Assembly (NCBI RefSeq): GCF_015223195.1
Contig: NZ_JADFUA010000004.1
Span: 248,001-312,000, forward strand
DNA from: Chitinilyticum piscinae
Lineage (GTDB): Bacteria; Pseudomonadota; Gammaproteobacteria; Burkholderiales; Chitinibacteraceae
Direction: 5' to 3'
DNA: 64,000 nt
In this document: positions 11,097 to 21,602 of the stretch, one piece after another
Numbering within the stretch: position 1 is the first letter of the stretch
How the letters are laid out: each line of letters opens with the position of its first letter
Made by a program: the position numbers and the translations under genes
The notes under the pieces: generated by a model
Seen by the model: the letters and a program-made list of their open reading frames with translations, nothing else
The model's database searches: none
Told to the model about the DNA's origin: nothing

Positions 11097-13655
11097 TCAG
11101 AACTCTTCCCAGTCATCGCCCTCTGCGGCTACGGCCGCACGAAGCGGCGCTGCCGGTTTGGCCTTGACTGCACGGACAGGCATGCCAGCCGGTTTCGCGG
11201 GTTTGCTGGCCGCAGGCAAGGCGGGAGCAGGCTTGGCGGGCGCAGCGTGCACCGGTGCCGGAGCGGCCAGGCGCAGACTGCTGCGTTCCAGCTTGAAGGC
11301 ACTGACAGCCTGCGCCAGCGTTTGCGCCTGTTCCTGCAGCGACTCGGCCGCCGCCGAAGCTTCCTCGACCAGCGCAGCATTTTGCTGGGTAACTTCATCC
11401 ATCTGGATCACTGCCTGGTTGACTTGCTCGATCCCCGAGCTTTGCTCAATCGAGGCGCTGGATATCTCGGCCATGATGTCCGTCACCCGCTTGATGCTGT
11501 TTTCGATTTCAGCCATGGTCGTACCCGCTTCGCCCACCAGCTTCGAGCCATCATCAACCTTGCTGACCGAGTCACTGATCAGCTGCTTGATTTCCTTGGC
11601 CGCTGATGCCGAACGCTGCGCCAGGCTGCGCACTTCGGAAGCCACCACGGCAAAGCCGCGCCCCTGTTCCCCCGCACGCGCAGCCTCGACGGCCGCATTG
11701 AGCGCCAGGATATTGGTCTGGAAGGCAATGCCGTCGATGACACTGATGATGTCGACAATCTTGCGAGAGGACTCATTGATCGAACTCATGGTATCGACAA
11801 CACGCCCAACCACTTCGCCGCCCTTGGTGGCCACGTCCATGGAGCCGCGGGCCAGCTGGCTGGCGACCTTGGCATTTTCGGCGTTCTGTTTCACCGTGCT
11901 GGTGAGTTCTTCCATGCTTGATGCCGTTTCTTCGAGGCTTGCCGCCTGCGATTCGGTACGGCGTGACAGATCCGAATTGCCTTGTGCGATTTCATGGGCA
12001 GCCGAGTTGATCGATTGCCCACAATCCGCGATTTCGCCGACCAGATTCTGCAAATTGGCCACCGTGAGATTCACTCCCTGCTTGGTTTCGCCGAACAAGC
12101 CGGGGTAGTCCTTGCTGATGGTTTGGGTCAGATCGCCCTGCGCCAGGGCCGAAGCTACGCGTATGACATCCCGCAAGCCGGTTTCCGTCACATCCGAAAG
12201 CTGGTTCAGCAACTCCGACAAACGACGGGTGTAGCCCTGCTTGTCCTGCAGTGCCATTTTGACACTGAAATCACCCCGATCTGCCGCAGCAGCCACCAGA
12301 TGTTCAATCTCGGCCACGATCTTGCGCAACGCCTCGACGGTGTTATTGACCCCCTCCTTCGTTGCGCCGAAGAGTCCCGGGTAGTCCTTGGTTATCGATT
12401 GGGACAGGTCGCCACTGGCAAGTGCCTTGGCAACCCGCAGCACATCATTGAAGCCGACATCGCAAGTTTCAACCAGCCGATTGAGATTCTCCACCATCTC
12501 GCGGAACACGTACTGATACTGGGCCGCATCGGCACGCTGGCTGAAATCACCTCGCGCCCCCGCTTCGGAAAGCAGTTTCACATCGTTGCTAATCGCCAGC
12601 AGCGATGCCTTGACCTGATCAATTGCGCTCGTAATCTTCGCCTTATCGCCTGGCAGCCGGTCCATATCCGGCGCGAAATTGCCGCGGGAGTACTCGGTGA
12701 TCACCTCGACGATTTTCATCTTCACCGCGATGTGGGCGTTCACCAGCGTGTTGATGTCCGTCGCCATCTGCGCAAAGCTGCCGGCAAACTGACTCGCATC
12801 AATCTGCTCGCGGATCCAGCCTGCTTCGTGCTGCTGCGCCATCTGGCGCTGGGCTGCAATAAAGCGGTTGATGCCGTCCTGCATCTGTTTCATCGCGGCC
12901 AGCACACTGCTGTCATCACCGGCCCTCAGCTCAAACGCGTTATCCATCTTGCCTTGCGCCACAGCGAGTGCAATTGCCGCGGCATCACCGGGCTCGCCAC
13001 CGAGCTGCCGCTTCAGATGCCGCACGATGAGCCAAGCCAGCAGTCCACCCAATACGAGGGCCAGCACGGCCATCAGTATCACCTGCAGGCGTGCGGCATT
13101 GGCCAAGTCGTCCGCTTCCTTGCCTTCCGTTTTCATCAACTCGGACTGATAGGTGATCAGTTGTCCCAACGATTCACTGTAAGCCTGATTGGTCGCACGC
13201 AACTCACCCAGCATCAGCAGCTTGGCTTCTTCCGGGCTGGTTTTGCGCAATTCCAGGAATCGATCAAGATTTTTGCTGAATTCGGCCCGCTTATCCGTGG
13301 CATCCTGCAGCAGAGCTCGGCCCTTTTCGGATTTGATGAGCTTATCCAGCTGCTCGTACAGCTCGCTGTTTGCCTTGCGCATTTCGGCCACCGAGGCAAG
13401 CGCAGCATCAATATCCTTTTGCTCGCTAAACAGCATGGCATTGCGGTTCTGCAATGCCACCCCATCCAGATTTTTCTGGAGTTTGTGGACGAGTTCAGTC
13501 TTGGGATAGCGATCATTGAGCATCATTTCAATACCGCCATTGAGCTGCTCGATGCGCAAATACGCCAGCGCACTGATCAGCAGCAGTAAAAACAGCACGA
13601 CCCCAAACCCGATCCCCAGCTGGGTGCCAACTTTCATGGATTTACCGGAGGACAT
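11097..13655 (-). CDS. Methyl-accepting chemotaxis protein with tandem HAMP-like units and CheR tether
   Basis: An 852-residue chemoreceptor. It has a transmembrane helix at about residues 15-35, a periplasmic helical-bundle sensor to about 185 and a second membrane helix at about 185-210. Several HAMP-like units follow; two are near copies built around [16 protein letters not shown] and [16 protein letters not shown]. The C-terminal signalling domain has the hairpin-tip segment [20 protein letters not shown] and ends [17 protein letters not shown]. An Ala/Pro/Lys-rich tail closes with DWEEF, which resembles the CheR-docking pentapeptide. The start at 13655 has AGGAGA upstream; the longer frame to 13727 lacks one. 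No che genes are nearby. Confidence 0.93.
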   Translation of the reverse strand: MSSGKSMKVGTQLGIGFGVVLFLLLLISALAYLRIEQLNGGIEMMLNDRYPKTELVHKLQKNLDGVALQNRNAMLFSEQKDIDAALASVAEMRKANSELYEQLDKLIKSEKGRALLQDATDKRAEFSKNLDRFLELRKTSPEEAKLLMLGELRATNQAYSESLGQLITYQSELMKTEGKEADDLANAARLQVILMAVLALVLGGLLAWLIVRHLKRQLGGEPGDAAAIALAVAQGKMDNAFELRAGDDSSVLAAMKQMQDGINRFIAAQRQMAQQHEAGWIREQIDASQFAGSFAQMATDINTLVNAHIAVKMKIVEVITEYSRGNFAPDMDRLPGDKAKITSAIDQVKASLLAISNDVKLLSEAGARGDFSQRADAAQYQYVFREMVENLNRLVETCDVGFNDVLRVAKALASGDLSQSITKDYPGLFGATKEGVNNTVEALRKIVAEIEHLVAAAADRGDFSVKMALQDKQGYTRRLSELLNQLSDVTETGLRDVIRVASALAQGDLTQTISKDYPGLFGETKQGVNLTVANLQNLVGEIADCGQSINSAAHEIAQGNSDLSRRTESQAASLEETASSMEELTSTVKQNAENAKVASQLARGSMDVATKGGEVVGRVVDTMSSINESSRKIVDIISVIDGIAFQTNILALNAAVEAARAGEQGRGFAVVASEVRSLAQRSASAAKEIKQLISDSVSKVDDGSKLVGEAGTTMAEIENSIKRVTDIMAEISSASIEQSSGIEQVNQAVIQMDEVTQQNAALVEEASAAAESLQEQAQTLAQAVSAFKLERSSLRLAAPAPVHAAPAKPAPALPAASKPAKPAGMPVRAVKAKPAAPLRAAVAAEGDDWEEF

Positions 13656-13875
13656 CGCCTTCTCCTGGCATCTGATTGACTGACAATACCGGAAAACAAC
13701 CCGGTCACTTGCACGACAACACAGCACACATCAGCAGACCGAAAGTACAAGGACAGCTATTGGCGCCTTACAAATCACTATAGCGCTCGACTTCTGCAAG
13801 GCAAGTACGGCTTGCTGCAATGCACAAACAACATCGATCCTGCTGCGGCCCGGGATTGTGGTCTAGATTGATGGA

Positions 13876-16800
13876 GTGCCCTCACGCCTGCATCTGCCCG
13901 CCATGACAGCTGAACTTGATCTTCACGTATTCCGGCAACTGGTCGACCAGAACCCTGCGGGGATGTATCTGACCGATACCCGGGGAAACTGTCTTTATAC
14001 CAACCCGGCCTGGCAGATCATGTACGGGCTGGATGCCGAACAGGCTCTGGGCGCAGGCTGGGCCTCGAGCCTGCATCCGGACGACAGCGAGCAAGTGTTC
14101 CGGCAATGGCAGCTGGCCGTGCAACGCGGCAGCGCGTTTGAAATGACCTTCCGTATCCGTGTTCCTGATGGCGAAACCCGCTATGTCCTGTCGCGTGCCC
14201 GCCCCTTGCATGATCAGGAAGGCAATACAGTCGGCTATGTTGGCAATGTCGAAGACATCACGCCCTTGCACATGCTGGGTAATCAGCTGGCCGAACGCGA
14301 GCAGCATATCGCCAGCCTGCTCTCGCACCTCCCTGGCATGGCCTACCAGTGCCGCAATGATCCGGACTGGACGGTGCTGTATGCCAGTGAGGGTTGCCTG
14401 CCGCTGACCGGTTATCCGGTCGCGGCACTGTTGGGCAACCGCGACACCTGCCTGGGCGATCTGGTGCACCCCGATGACCGCGAGTGGCTCTGGCAGAAGT
14501 GCCAGCATCATCTGGCGCAGCGCCTGCACTGCAGCAATGAATACCGCATCGTCACCGCCGATGGCCAGATCAAATGGGTCTGGGATCAGGCTGACGGCCG
14601 TTACGATGCCGATGGGCAATTGGTGTATATCGAGGGCTACATCAGTGACATCAGTGCCCGGCGGGAGCGCGATCAGGCGCTGCTGGAAAGTCAGGCCAAA
14701 TTCCAGGATCTGTATGACCATTCACCGGACATGCTGCTGTCCATCGATCCGCATAGTGGCCTGATTCTCGAATGCAACCAGACACTATTGAATACCCTTG
14801 GACGTACCAAGGCGGAGACCATAGGCTGCAGCGTCTTCGACATCTATACCCTCGAAAGTGCCGATATGGTGCGGCGAGTTACCCTGCCCTATTTTCTTGA
14901 GCATGGCGAAATTCGCGATGTCGAGCTATCAATACGCACCCGCAGTGGCAAAGTATTGACTGTTTTGCTCAGTAGTACTGCGGTGCGCGATGCGAACGGA
15001 CGCATCTTGCACACCCGCTCGGCATGGCGGGACATCACCGCCCAGCAGGCAGCAGCCAAAGCACGGCAGCTGACTGAACAACGACTGCAGCAGCTCTATG
15101 ACAGCCTGACCATATCGGTCTGGCTGGAGGACAAGACGGCGCTGCTGCAGCACATGGAGCAACTGCGGCACGACGGAGTGACCGATCTGGCAGCCTATCT
15201 GGATGAACATCCGGCGGCCGTATTTGAAATGGCGCAACTGATGCGGGTTATCGACGTCAACCCGACAACGCTGACGCTGTTTGAAATCCCGGATAAACAG
15301 CAGCTTCTGGATGAGGGTTTCTTGGCCCTGTTCGGGCCTGATGCCCCACAGGTCATGCGCGACGAATTGCTGGCCTACTGGCGTGGCGACCCGCAATTCA
15401 GCGGCGAAGTCGATCTGCAGACTTGCAGCGGCAAAGCGCTGCGCGCGCAAATCTCCTATCCCATCCCGCGCGATCTGGACGAGGCAGTCTGTGTCCCAGT
15501 GAGCATTCTGGATATTTCGGCACGGGTACAGCTCGAGCAGGAACAGCGCCTGCACAGCGAGATGCTGCTGAATATGGAAGAAGGCATCCATCTGGTGCGC
15601 GCCGACAGCGCCGAGATTGTCTATGCCACCCCGCGCATGGAGCGGCTATTCGGCTACGCTCCTGGTGAGTTGCTCGGCATGCCGGTGCATCAGCTCAATG
15701 CCCAGAGCGGCCAGGATCCGGAGCAGCTGGCCAGCCGCATCATGCAGGCATTGCGCAGCCAGGGCGTCTGGCATGGGGAAGTACACAATCGCCGCAAGGA
15801 TGGCAGCGAATTCTGGACCCAGGCACATATATCGACCTTCCATCATCGCGAACACGGTCTGGTCTGGGTCACCGCCCAGCGCGACATCAGCGATTTCCAC
15901 CGGGCACAGGATCAGCTGGCGTTCACCAATGCCGAATTGGCCGCTGTTGCGGAGATTCAGGGGGCCTTCATCGAAACCCAGAACGAGGAAAATGCCTTTG
16001 CGCGGATGCTGGAGTTGCTGCTGCAGCTCACACACAGCGAATACGGCTTCATCGGCGAGGTGTTCCTTGACCCCGAGAATGATCAACCTTATCTGAAAAC
16101 GCATGCCCTCACCGACATCAGCTGGGATGACGCTACCCGGGCGCTGTACGCCCGCAGCCTGCAGGGCGGACTGGAATTTCGCAATCTGGATACGCTCTTC
16201 GGTTACTGCATGAAAGAGCGGCAACTGGTCATCAGCAACGACCCGGCTAACGACCCGCGCGCCGGTGGTTTGCCCAAAGGGCATCCGCCATTGAAGGCAT
16301 TCATCGGCTTGCCGGTATTTCGCGGCAACGAAATGGTGGGATTGATCGGCCTGGCCAACCGGCCAGGCGGCTATACAGCGGAGATTGCGGAGAACCTGAC
16401 GCCAGTGGTGGCCACATTCAGCCAGGTTATTTTTGCGCTGCACAGCCGCCGCGAGTACCACCGTACCAGTGCCGCGCTGCGCGAAGCCGAAAACCGCCTG
16501 CATTTTGCCATCGAGGCTGCCGGTCACGGCATCTGGGACTGGGATATCGCCGGCCAGCGCGTCAGCTATGACCATGGCTGGCAACGCCTGCTGGGCTTTT
16601 CACCCGAGGAAATGCCGGGGACGCCGCAAAATGATTTTGGCCAGGTCCATCCGGATGACCGTGCCGTGGTCGAACAAGCCTTGCAGGCGCATCTGAGTGG
16701 TCAGGCCGAGCTGTTTCTGGCGGAATGCCGGGTACGCCACAAGGCGGGCCACTACCCCTGGATGCAAATCCGCGGCATGGTCACCAGCCGCGATGAAGCC

Positions 16801-19800
16801 GGGGTAGCGCTGCGCATGCTGGGCACCATCACCAACATCGACCGGCGCAAGCACATCGAAGCCGAGCTCGATTCCCAGCGCGGCCAGCTCGCAGGCATGA
16901 TCGATACGGCAATGGATGCCATCGTGACCACCGATGCCGATTTCTGCATCATCCTGTTCAACCATGCCGCTGAAAGCATGTTTGGGTTCAGCGCCAGCGA
17001 AGCCATCGGCCAACCGATCGAATTGCTCATCCCGCCGGCGCAGGCGCTGCTGCATCGCGACATGATGCGACGCTTTGCTGCCAGCGGCAGCCAGAGCCGG
17101 CGCATGAAGGGCATCAGTGTGCGGCAGATCATCGGGCAACGGCGCAACGGCCAGGTGTTTCCGGTGGATGTGGCCATCTCGTATTCGGAAAACAGTGGCC
17201 GTCCGATCTACACGGCCATGATTCGCGACATTACCGAGCGCAAGGCCGCCGAAGATGAATTGTTGCAACTGGCCGCAACGCTGGAGCACCGGGTCATCGA
17301 ACGCACCCGGGAGCTGGAACAGGCCAAGGAAGAAGCGGAAGCCGCCAGTCTCGCCAAGAGCACCTTCCTGGCCAATATGAGCCATGAAATCCGCACCCCG
17401 CTCAATAGCGTGCTCGGCATGGCCTATCTGGCCCAGCAGACGACACTCAGTCCCCAGCAGCGCGATTACCTGGAAAAAATCACCCTGTCAGGCAACCATC
17501 TGCTTGGGCTGCTGAACGATATTCTCGATTTTTCCAAGATCGAGGCCGGCAAACTGGAGCTCGACTCGGGCGATTTCTCCTTGCGCAGTCTGGTTGAAAC
17601 ACTGCGCATCCTGCTGGAGCAGAAAGCACAGGAAAAACAGCTCACTCTGCTCCTTGAGGTGGACTCGCAGATCGCTGACCTGCTGCATGGCGATGCGCTG
17701 CGGCTCAAGCAAATCCTGCTGAATCTGCTCAGTAATGCGATCAAATTCACCCACGCTGGCAAAGTCAGCCTGAGTATTGCCCGTCAGCAGCAGGATCAGG
17801 GCGCGGAGCTGCTGCGATTTACCGTCAGTGATACGGGCATCGGCATACCGGCATCGGCACTGCCGCATCTGTTTGATTCCTTTACCCAGGCAGACAACTC
17901 GACAACCCGTCGCTACGGTGGCAGCGGACTGGGGCTGGCCATCAGCCAGCAACTGGTGCAGAAAATGGGCGGCGAGCTGGTGGTGACCAGCACTGCGGGC
18001 GCAGGCAGCCAGTTCAGCTTCACGCTGCGCCTGCCGCTGGCAAGCGGCTCCGGACCACTTGTGCCGACCAGCGTGCTGCCGCAGGATTATCGCGCCCTGC
18101 TCGCGGGCAAGCGGGTGCTCGTGGCTGACGATCACCCGTTCAATCTGCAAGTCGCGCGCGAGTTGCTGGATGAGATCGGCATTGAGGTCACGCTCGCGGA
18201 AAATGGCCGGCAGGCCGTCGAACTGGCACTGGGCGGTGATTTCGATGCCATCCTGATGGATGTGCAGATGCCGGAAATGGACGGGTATGCGGCCACACGC
18301 GCATTGCGCCAGAATCCGGCCTTTGCCGCGATCCCCATTCTGGCGCTAAGTGCCAATGTCTCCACCAGCGACCGCCGCAGTTGCCTGGAGGCCGGCATGA
18401 CCGATTTTGTCGGCAAGCCGGTACAACCGGAACAGCTCTACCGAACCCTGGCCCACTGGCTGGGACATGACCGGCAGCCTGCCTCTGGCGTCGCTGACTC
18501 GGCCCACCCGAGTAAGCCTGCCAGTCCGGTTGCCAGCCAGGCATTGCTGGATGAAGCCGCCATGCGCAGCATGCTGGGCGATGACCGTGAACGGCAGGAA
18601 CGGTATTTCGGCAAATTTGCCGAAGCCATGCACAGCGGGCTGGCCAGCATGCACGAACTGCTGGCTGCCGAGGATGCCGATCAGGTGCGGCGTGAAAGTC
18701 ATCGGCTGAAATCCATTGCCCGCACCGTCGGCGCACTGCGCCTGGCCGGGCAACTTGAGTCAATCGAGAAATCTGACGAGGGTATAGACCTAAAAGCACT
18801 GCAGGAACAATACCTGCAGGCCAATACCCTCTATAAGCAAACTGCAGAGTGGCTGCAGCAGCAGGGCTATCTGCATTCAGCGGCACCCAGCACTGCAACG
18901 GCTTCTGCCGCAGAGGACCAATATGCCGAACTGACCGTGCTGCTGCTGGATGACGATCCCTTCACGCTGGAGTTGCTGCAACAGCACCTGGCGGATCTGG
19001 GCGTGGGCAGGACCTTCAGCTTCAGCAATGCCAATGCGGCGCTCAGCTACTTGAGCGAGCAGCATCCGGACTGGATATTGTGCGACTTGCAGATGCCGGA
19101 AATGGACGGGGTCAGCTTCCTCAGGCAAGTCGGGCTTACCGGCTTTGATGGCGAAGTCGCCATTCTTTCGGGTATGGATAGCCACGTCCTGCGGGCAACA
19201 GAACGGCTGGCGCGCTCCTTCGGCGTGCATCTGCATGCTGCGCTGGCCAAGCCGGTCAGTCGGGAACGGCTGGCCAGCCTGCTGACTGAGCAGGCCGATC
19301 GGCCGGCCACCGAACCCAGGCAGCAGGCTAGCAGTGCGCCACTTGGCGAGCAGGAATTGCGGCTCGGACTGGCAGAAGGTGCGGTCGAGCTCTACCTGCA
19401 ACCCAAGGTTGACGCACGCAGTTACCGGCTGCTGGGCGCCGAATGTCTCGCGCGCTGGCGGCATCCGCAGCGCGGGCTGCTGACCCCGGATCACTTCATT
19501 CCGGTGCTCGAGGAAACCGGGCTGATTGATGAACTGACCTTCAGCATCTTCCGTCAGGCCGTCGCACTCTTGCGGGTCTGGCAGGAGCAAGGTCTCGATC
19601 TGAAATTGTCGATCAATATGTCGATGCATAATCTGAACCGGCTCGATCTGCCGGAACAGTTGCTGGCGATTCTTGATGAAGCCGGCATCAGTGCCAGCAA
19701 AATCACGCTGGAAATCACCGAAACGCAACTGGCTCACGATTACGTGATCAGTCTGGATATCCTCACCCGCTTGCGGATCCAGGGGTTCGGTTTGTCGATT

Positions 19801-20121
19801 GATGATTTCGGCACCGGATTTTCCACCCTGGAGCACCTGCTGCAGACACCGTTTTCCGAATTGAAAATCGATCAGGCCTTCGTGCGTGGCGCCAGCCACG
19901 ACACATCGGCCCAGGCCATTCTGGAACACAGTGTGCAGCTCGGTCAGCGCTTTGACCTCAATCTGGTTGCCGAAGGCGTGGAAACCCGCGAGGATTGGCA
20001 GCTGGTGCTGGCACAGGGCTGTCATGAAATACAGGGCTACCTGGTTGCCAAACCGATGAACACGGCCGATTTCATGGCCTGGCGTGAGGGCTGGGAAAGC
20101 AGCAACATGCCTTCGCAATAA
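13876..20121 (+). CDS. Hybrid sensor kinase: multi-PAS, GAF, HisKA, HATPase, REC, Hpt, REC, EAL
   Basis: A 2081-residue soluble signalling protein with no membrane segment. At least six PAS-type domains fill residues about 10-650 and 870-1120, with a GAF domain at about 690-860. The kinase core has phospho-His 1170 in MSHEIRTPLNSVLG, and the ATPase has DTGIGIP (from 1319) and GGSGLGLAI. A receiver (Asp 1462) is followed by an Hpt domain (His 1609 in ESHRLKSIARTVGA), a second receiver (Asp 1737) and an EAL phosphodiesterase domain. The signature Glu 1856 reads ECL rather than EAL. DDFGTGFS (1976-1983), KIDQAF and EGVET are kept, so c-di-GMP hydrolysis is plausible. A GTG at 13876 or an ATG at 13903 could start it; neither has a good ribosome site. 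Confidence 0.95.
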   Translation: MPSRLHLPAMTAELDLHVFRQLVDQNPAGMYLTDTRGNCLYTNPAWQIMYGLDAEQALGAGWASSLHPDDSEQVFRQWQLAVQRGSAFEMTFRIRVPDGETRYVLSRARPLHDQEGNTVGYVGNVEDITPLHMLGNQLAEREQHIASLLSHLPGMAYQCRNDPDWTVLYASEGCLPLTGYPVAALLGNRDTCLGDLVHPDDREWLWQKCQHHLAQRLHCSNEYRIVTADGQIKWVWDQADGRYDADGQLVYIEGYISDISARRERDQALLESQAKFQDLYDHSPDMLLSIDPHSGLILECNQTLLNTLGRTKAETIGCSVFDIYTLESADMVRRVTLPYFLEHGEIRDVELSIRTRSGKVLTVLLSSTAVRDANGRILHTRSAWRDITAQQAAAKARQLTEQRLQQLYDSLTISVWLEDKTALLQHMEQLRHDGVTDLAAYLDEHPAAVFEMAQLMRVIDVNPTTLTLFEIPDKQQLLDEGFLALFGPDAPQVMRDELLAYWRGDPQFSGEVDLQTCSGKALRAQISYPIPRDLDEAVCVPVSILDISARVQLEQEQRLHSEMLLNMEEGIHLVRADSAEIVYATPRMERLFGYAPGELLGMPVHQLNAQSGQDPEQLASRIMQALRSQGVWHGEVHNRRKDGSEFWTQAHISTFHHREHGLVWVTAQRDISDFHRAQDQLAFTNAELAAVAEIQGAFIETQNEENAFARMLELLLQLTHSEYGFIGEVFLDPENDQPYLKTHALTDISWDDATRALYARSLQGGLEFRNLDTLFGYCMKERQLVISNDPANDPRAGGLPKGHPPLKAFIGLPVFRGNEMVGLIGLANRPGGYTAEIAENLTPVVATFSQVIFALHSRREYHRTSAALREAENRLHFAIEAAGHGIWDWDIAGQRVSYDHGWQRLLGFSPEEMPGTPQNDFGQVHPDDRAVVEQALQAHLSGQAELFLAECRVRHKAGHYPWMQIRGMVTSRDEAGVALRMLGTITNIDRRKHIEAELDSQRGQLAGMIDTAMDAIVTTDADFCIILFNHAAESMFGFSASEAIGQPIELLIPPAQALLHRDMMRRFAASGSQSRRMKGISVRQIIGQRRNGQVFPVDVAISYSENSGRPIYTAMIRDITERKAAEDELLQLAATLEHRVIERTRELEQAKEEAEAASLAKSTFLANMSHEIRTPLNSVLGMAYLAQQTTLSPQQRDYLEKITLSGNHLLGLLNDILDFSKIEAGKLELDSGDFSLRSLVETLRILLEQKAQEKQLTLLLEVDSQIADLLHGDALRLKQILLNLLSNAIKFTHAGKVSLSIARQQQDQGAELLRFTVSDTGIGIPASALPHLFDSFTQADNSTTRRYGGSGLGLAISQQLVQKMGGELVVTSTAGAGSQFSFTLRLPLASGSGPLVPTSVLPQDYRALLAGKRVLVADDHPFNLQVARELLDEIGIEVTLAENGRQAVELALGGDFDAILMDVQMPEMDGYAATRALRQNPAFAAIPILALSANVSTSDRRSCLEAGMTDFVGKPVQPEQLYRTLAHWLGHDRQPASGVADSAHPSKPASPVASQALLDEAAMRSMLGDDRERQERYFGKFAEAMHSGLASMHELLAAEDADQVRRESHRLKSIARTVGALRLAGQLESIEKSDEGIDLKALQEQYLQANTLYKQTAEWLQQQGYLHSAAPSTATASAAEDQYAELTVLLLDDDPFTLELLQQHLADLGVGRTFSFSNANAALSYLSEQHPDWILCDLQMPEMDGVSFLRQVGLTGFDGEVAILSGMDSHVLRATERLARSFGVHLHAALAKPVSRERLASLLTEQADRPATEPRQQASSAPLGEQELRLGLAEGAVELYLQPKVDARSYRLLGAECLARWRHPQRGLLTPDHFIPVLEETGLIDELTFSIFRQAVALLRVWQEQGLDLKLSINMSMHNLNRLDLPEQLLAILDEAGISASKITLEITETQLAHDYVISLDILTRLRIQGFGLSIDDFGTGFSTLEHLLQTPFSELKIDQAFVRGASHDTSAQAILEHSVQLGQRFDLNLVAEGVETREDWQLVLAQGCHEIQGYLVAKPMNTADFMAWREGWESSNMPSQ

Positions 20122-20169
20122 GCGGCTTTCGTCTACAGTTACAAAACAAGAAAACAAACTGGTGTTGCA

Positions 20170-21297
20170 ATGGACAACGATAAACCACTGGTACTGGTAG
20201 TTGATGATGACCCCTTCATGCTGGACTTCATCCAGGACAGCCTGGCCGAGGATTGCCGGGTGGTAACCTGTGAGAATGCCAATGCCGCGCTCGACAAGGC
20301 CCGCTCGCTGCTTCCGGCGTTGATCATTACCGACGTACTGATGCCCGGCATGGATGGCTATGCACTGTGCAAGGCGATTCATGATGATTTCGACATTGGC
20401 GATACGCCAGTGCTGTTTCTGTCCGCGCTGGATGATCTGGAAAACCGCCTGCAGGGCTTTGAAGTCGGCGGGGAAGACTTCATCCTCAAGCCGGTCAATC
20501 CCAAAGTGCTGCAAGCGAAAGTCCGGCATGTGCTCAAACTGGTGGATGAACGCCGCCAGCTGAAAAACCAGGCCCAATACGCCACCAGCACCGCCATGGT
20601 CGCCATGACCAGCATGAGCGAAACCGGGCTGCTGATCGAAGGCATGAAGCTCTTCAACCACAGCCACAGCCCCGAGGCACTGGCACGTGCCATCCTGCAG
20701 GCGATCGGGATGTTCGATCTGGAATGCGTCGTCGAAGTCCTGCTGCCGCAAGGTACCATTGCCCTCAACCGGCAGGGGCCTGCCAGCGAGCTCGAAATTT
20801 CCGTCATTCGTCACATGGCCGAGATGGAGCGGATCACCCAGTACCGCAATCGCCTGTCAATCTGCTATCCGAATGTCCGCACGGTAATCCACAACCTGCC
20901 CCTATACGACCCGGATCGCTGCGGCCGGCTGCGCGATCATCTTGCCATGCTGATCGAAGCCGCGGAGGTGCGGCTAAGTGCCATCGAAGCCGCCATCACG
21001 GCACAGCAGCGGGGCAATGTGATCAACCATTCGGTGCAATCCATGACCACCGCACTGGAGAATATCGATCAGCTGCAAAGGCAGGGGCGCGCCACCAGTG
21101 CCGAAATCTTCAATGAAGTCCTGCACCGGGTCGAAATGTCCCTGGTCGGGCTGGAGTTGAGCGAAAAGCAGGAATTCGCCCTGCTATCGATCATTCGGGA
21201 AGGCTTCGAGGAAATTGCCAGCGTCCAGCTCGCCGAAGCGCATTTTCAGGATCTGCTGACCAATATGGTGCAAGAACTCAAGCAGGCCAGCAGTTAG
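20170..21297 (+). CDS. Response regulator with uncharacterised C-terminal domain
   Basis: A 375-residue protein with an N-terminal receiver: acidic triad VVDDDPF, phospho-acceptor Asp 55 in LIITDVLMPGMDG, and Lys in FILKPVNP. Residues about 150-375 hold a region I do not recognise as a standard output domain. It has a predicted mixed alpha/beta part (FDLECVVEVLLPQGTIALN) and a long helical end (residues 280-375), somewhat like a GAF-like module plus coiled coil. It starts 48 bases after the large hybrid kinase and is probably its partner. No DNA-binding or catalytic GGDEF/EAL motif is present. Confidence 0.85.
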   Translation: MDNDKPLVLVVDDDPFMLDFIQDSLAEDCRVVTCENANAALDKARSLLPALIITDVLMPGMDGYALCKAIHDDFDIGDTPVLFLSALDDLENRLQGFEVGGEDFILKPVNPKVLQAKVRHVLKLVDERRQLKNQAQYATSTAMVAMTSMSETGLLIEGMKLFNHSHSPEALARAILQAIGMFDLECVVEVLLPQGTIALNRQGPASELEISVIRHMAEMERITQYRNRLSICYPNVRTVIHNLPLYDPDRCGRLRDHLAMLIEAAEVRLSAIEAAITAQQRGNVINHSVQSMTTALENIDQLQRQGRATSAEIFNEVLHRVEMSLVGLELSEKQEFALLSIIREGFEEIASVQLAEAHFQDLLTNMVQELKQASS

Positions 21298-21362
21298 CCA
21301 TCCTCCTGCCTGTGGCAGTACATGTCGCACAACCGACTTAGCAGGCTGCCAGTGGCAGCCAG

Positions 21363-21602
21363 CTAGGACGGCAGCCTGTTCCTGATCCGTGCCTTGGCCT
21401 CGGCAGGCATGGCTGCGATGCCCTCTGCTTCAAGGGTGTTTACCGTTTGCAGCACGTGCCGCAACTGTTCCAGCTGCGCCTTGTGCCGGCGGCAATGGCG
21501 GCAAATCAGCATGTGCAAGCCGATCTGCAAGCGACGATAGCGGCCAAGCGGCAGTTCCGCCTCCAGTGTCAGATCACGGGTCACCTCACGACAGCTCAGC
21601 AT
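21363..21602 (-). CDS. Zinc-finger anti-sigma factor (zf-HC2 type)
   Basis: A 79-residue protein with the H-x3-C-x2-C zinc motif (HMLICRHC) of ZAS anti-sigma factors and an N-terminal cysteine in MLSCREVTRDL. There is no membrane segment, so it would be a cytosolic sensor or inhibitor. The ATG at 21602 has GGAGG upstream and overlaps the end of the sigma gene by 17 bases, indicating translational coupling. It closes the bufferin operon and is expected to hold the ECF sigma factor inactive until a metal or redox signal arrives. Confidence 0.82.
   Translation of the reverse strand: MLSCREVTRDLTLEAELPLGRYRRLQIGLHMLICRHCRRHKAQLEQLRHVLQTVNTLEAEGIAAMPAEAKARIRNRLPS

Noticed and set aside
11982-13589. 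535-residue plus-strand reading opposite the chemoreceptor
   Set aside because: A shadow of the chemoreceptor; its residues are reverse-strand images of receptor codons.
18877-20814. 645-residue minus-strand reading opposite the hybrid kinase
   Set aside because: It spans two coding genes and their gap, without family motifs; a shadow frame.
21344-21360. Short hairpin GGCTGCC-AGT-GGCAGCC between convergent genes
   Set aside because: A seven-base stem without a T run; too weak to call a terminator.
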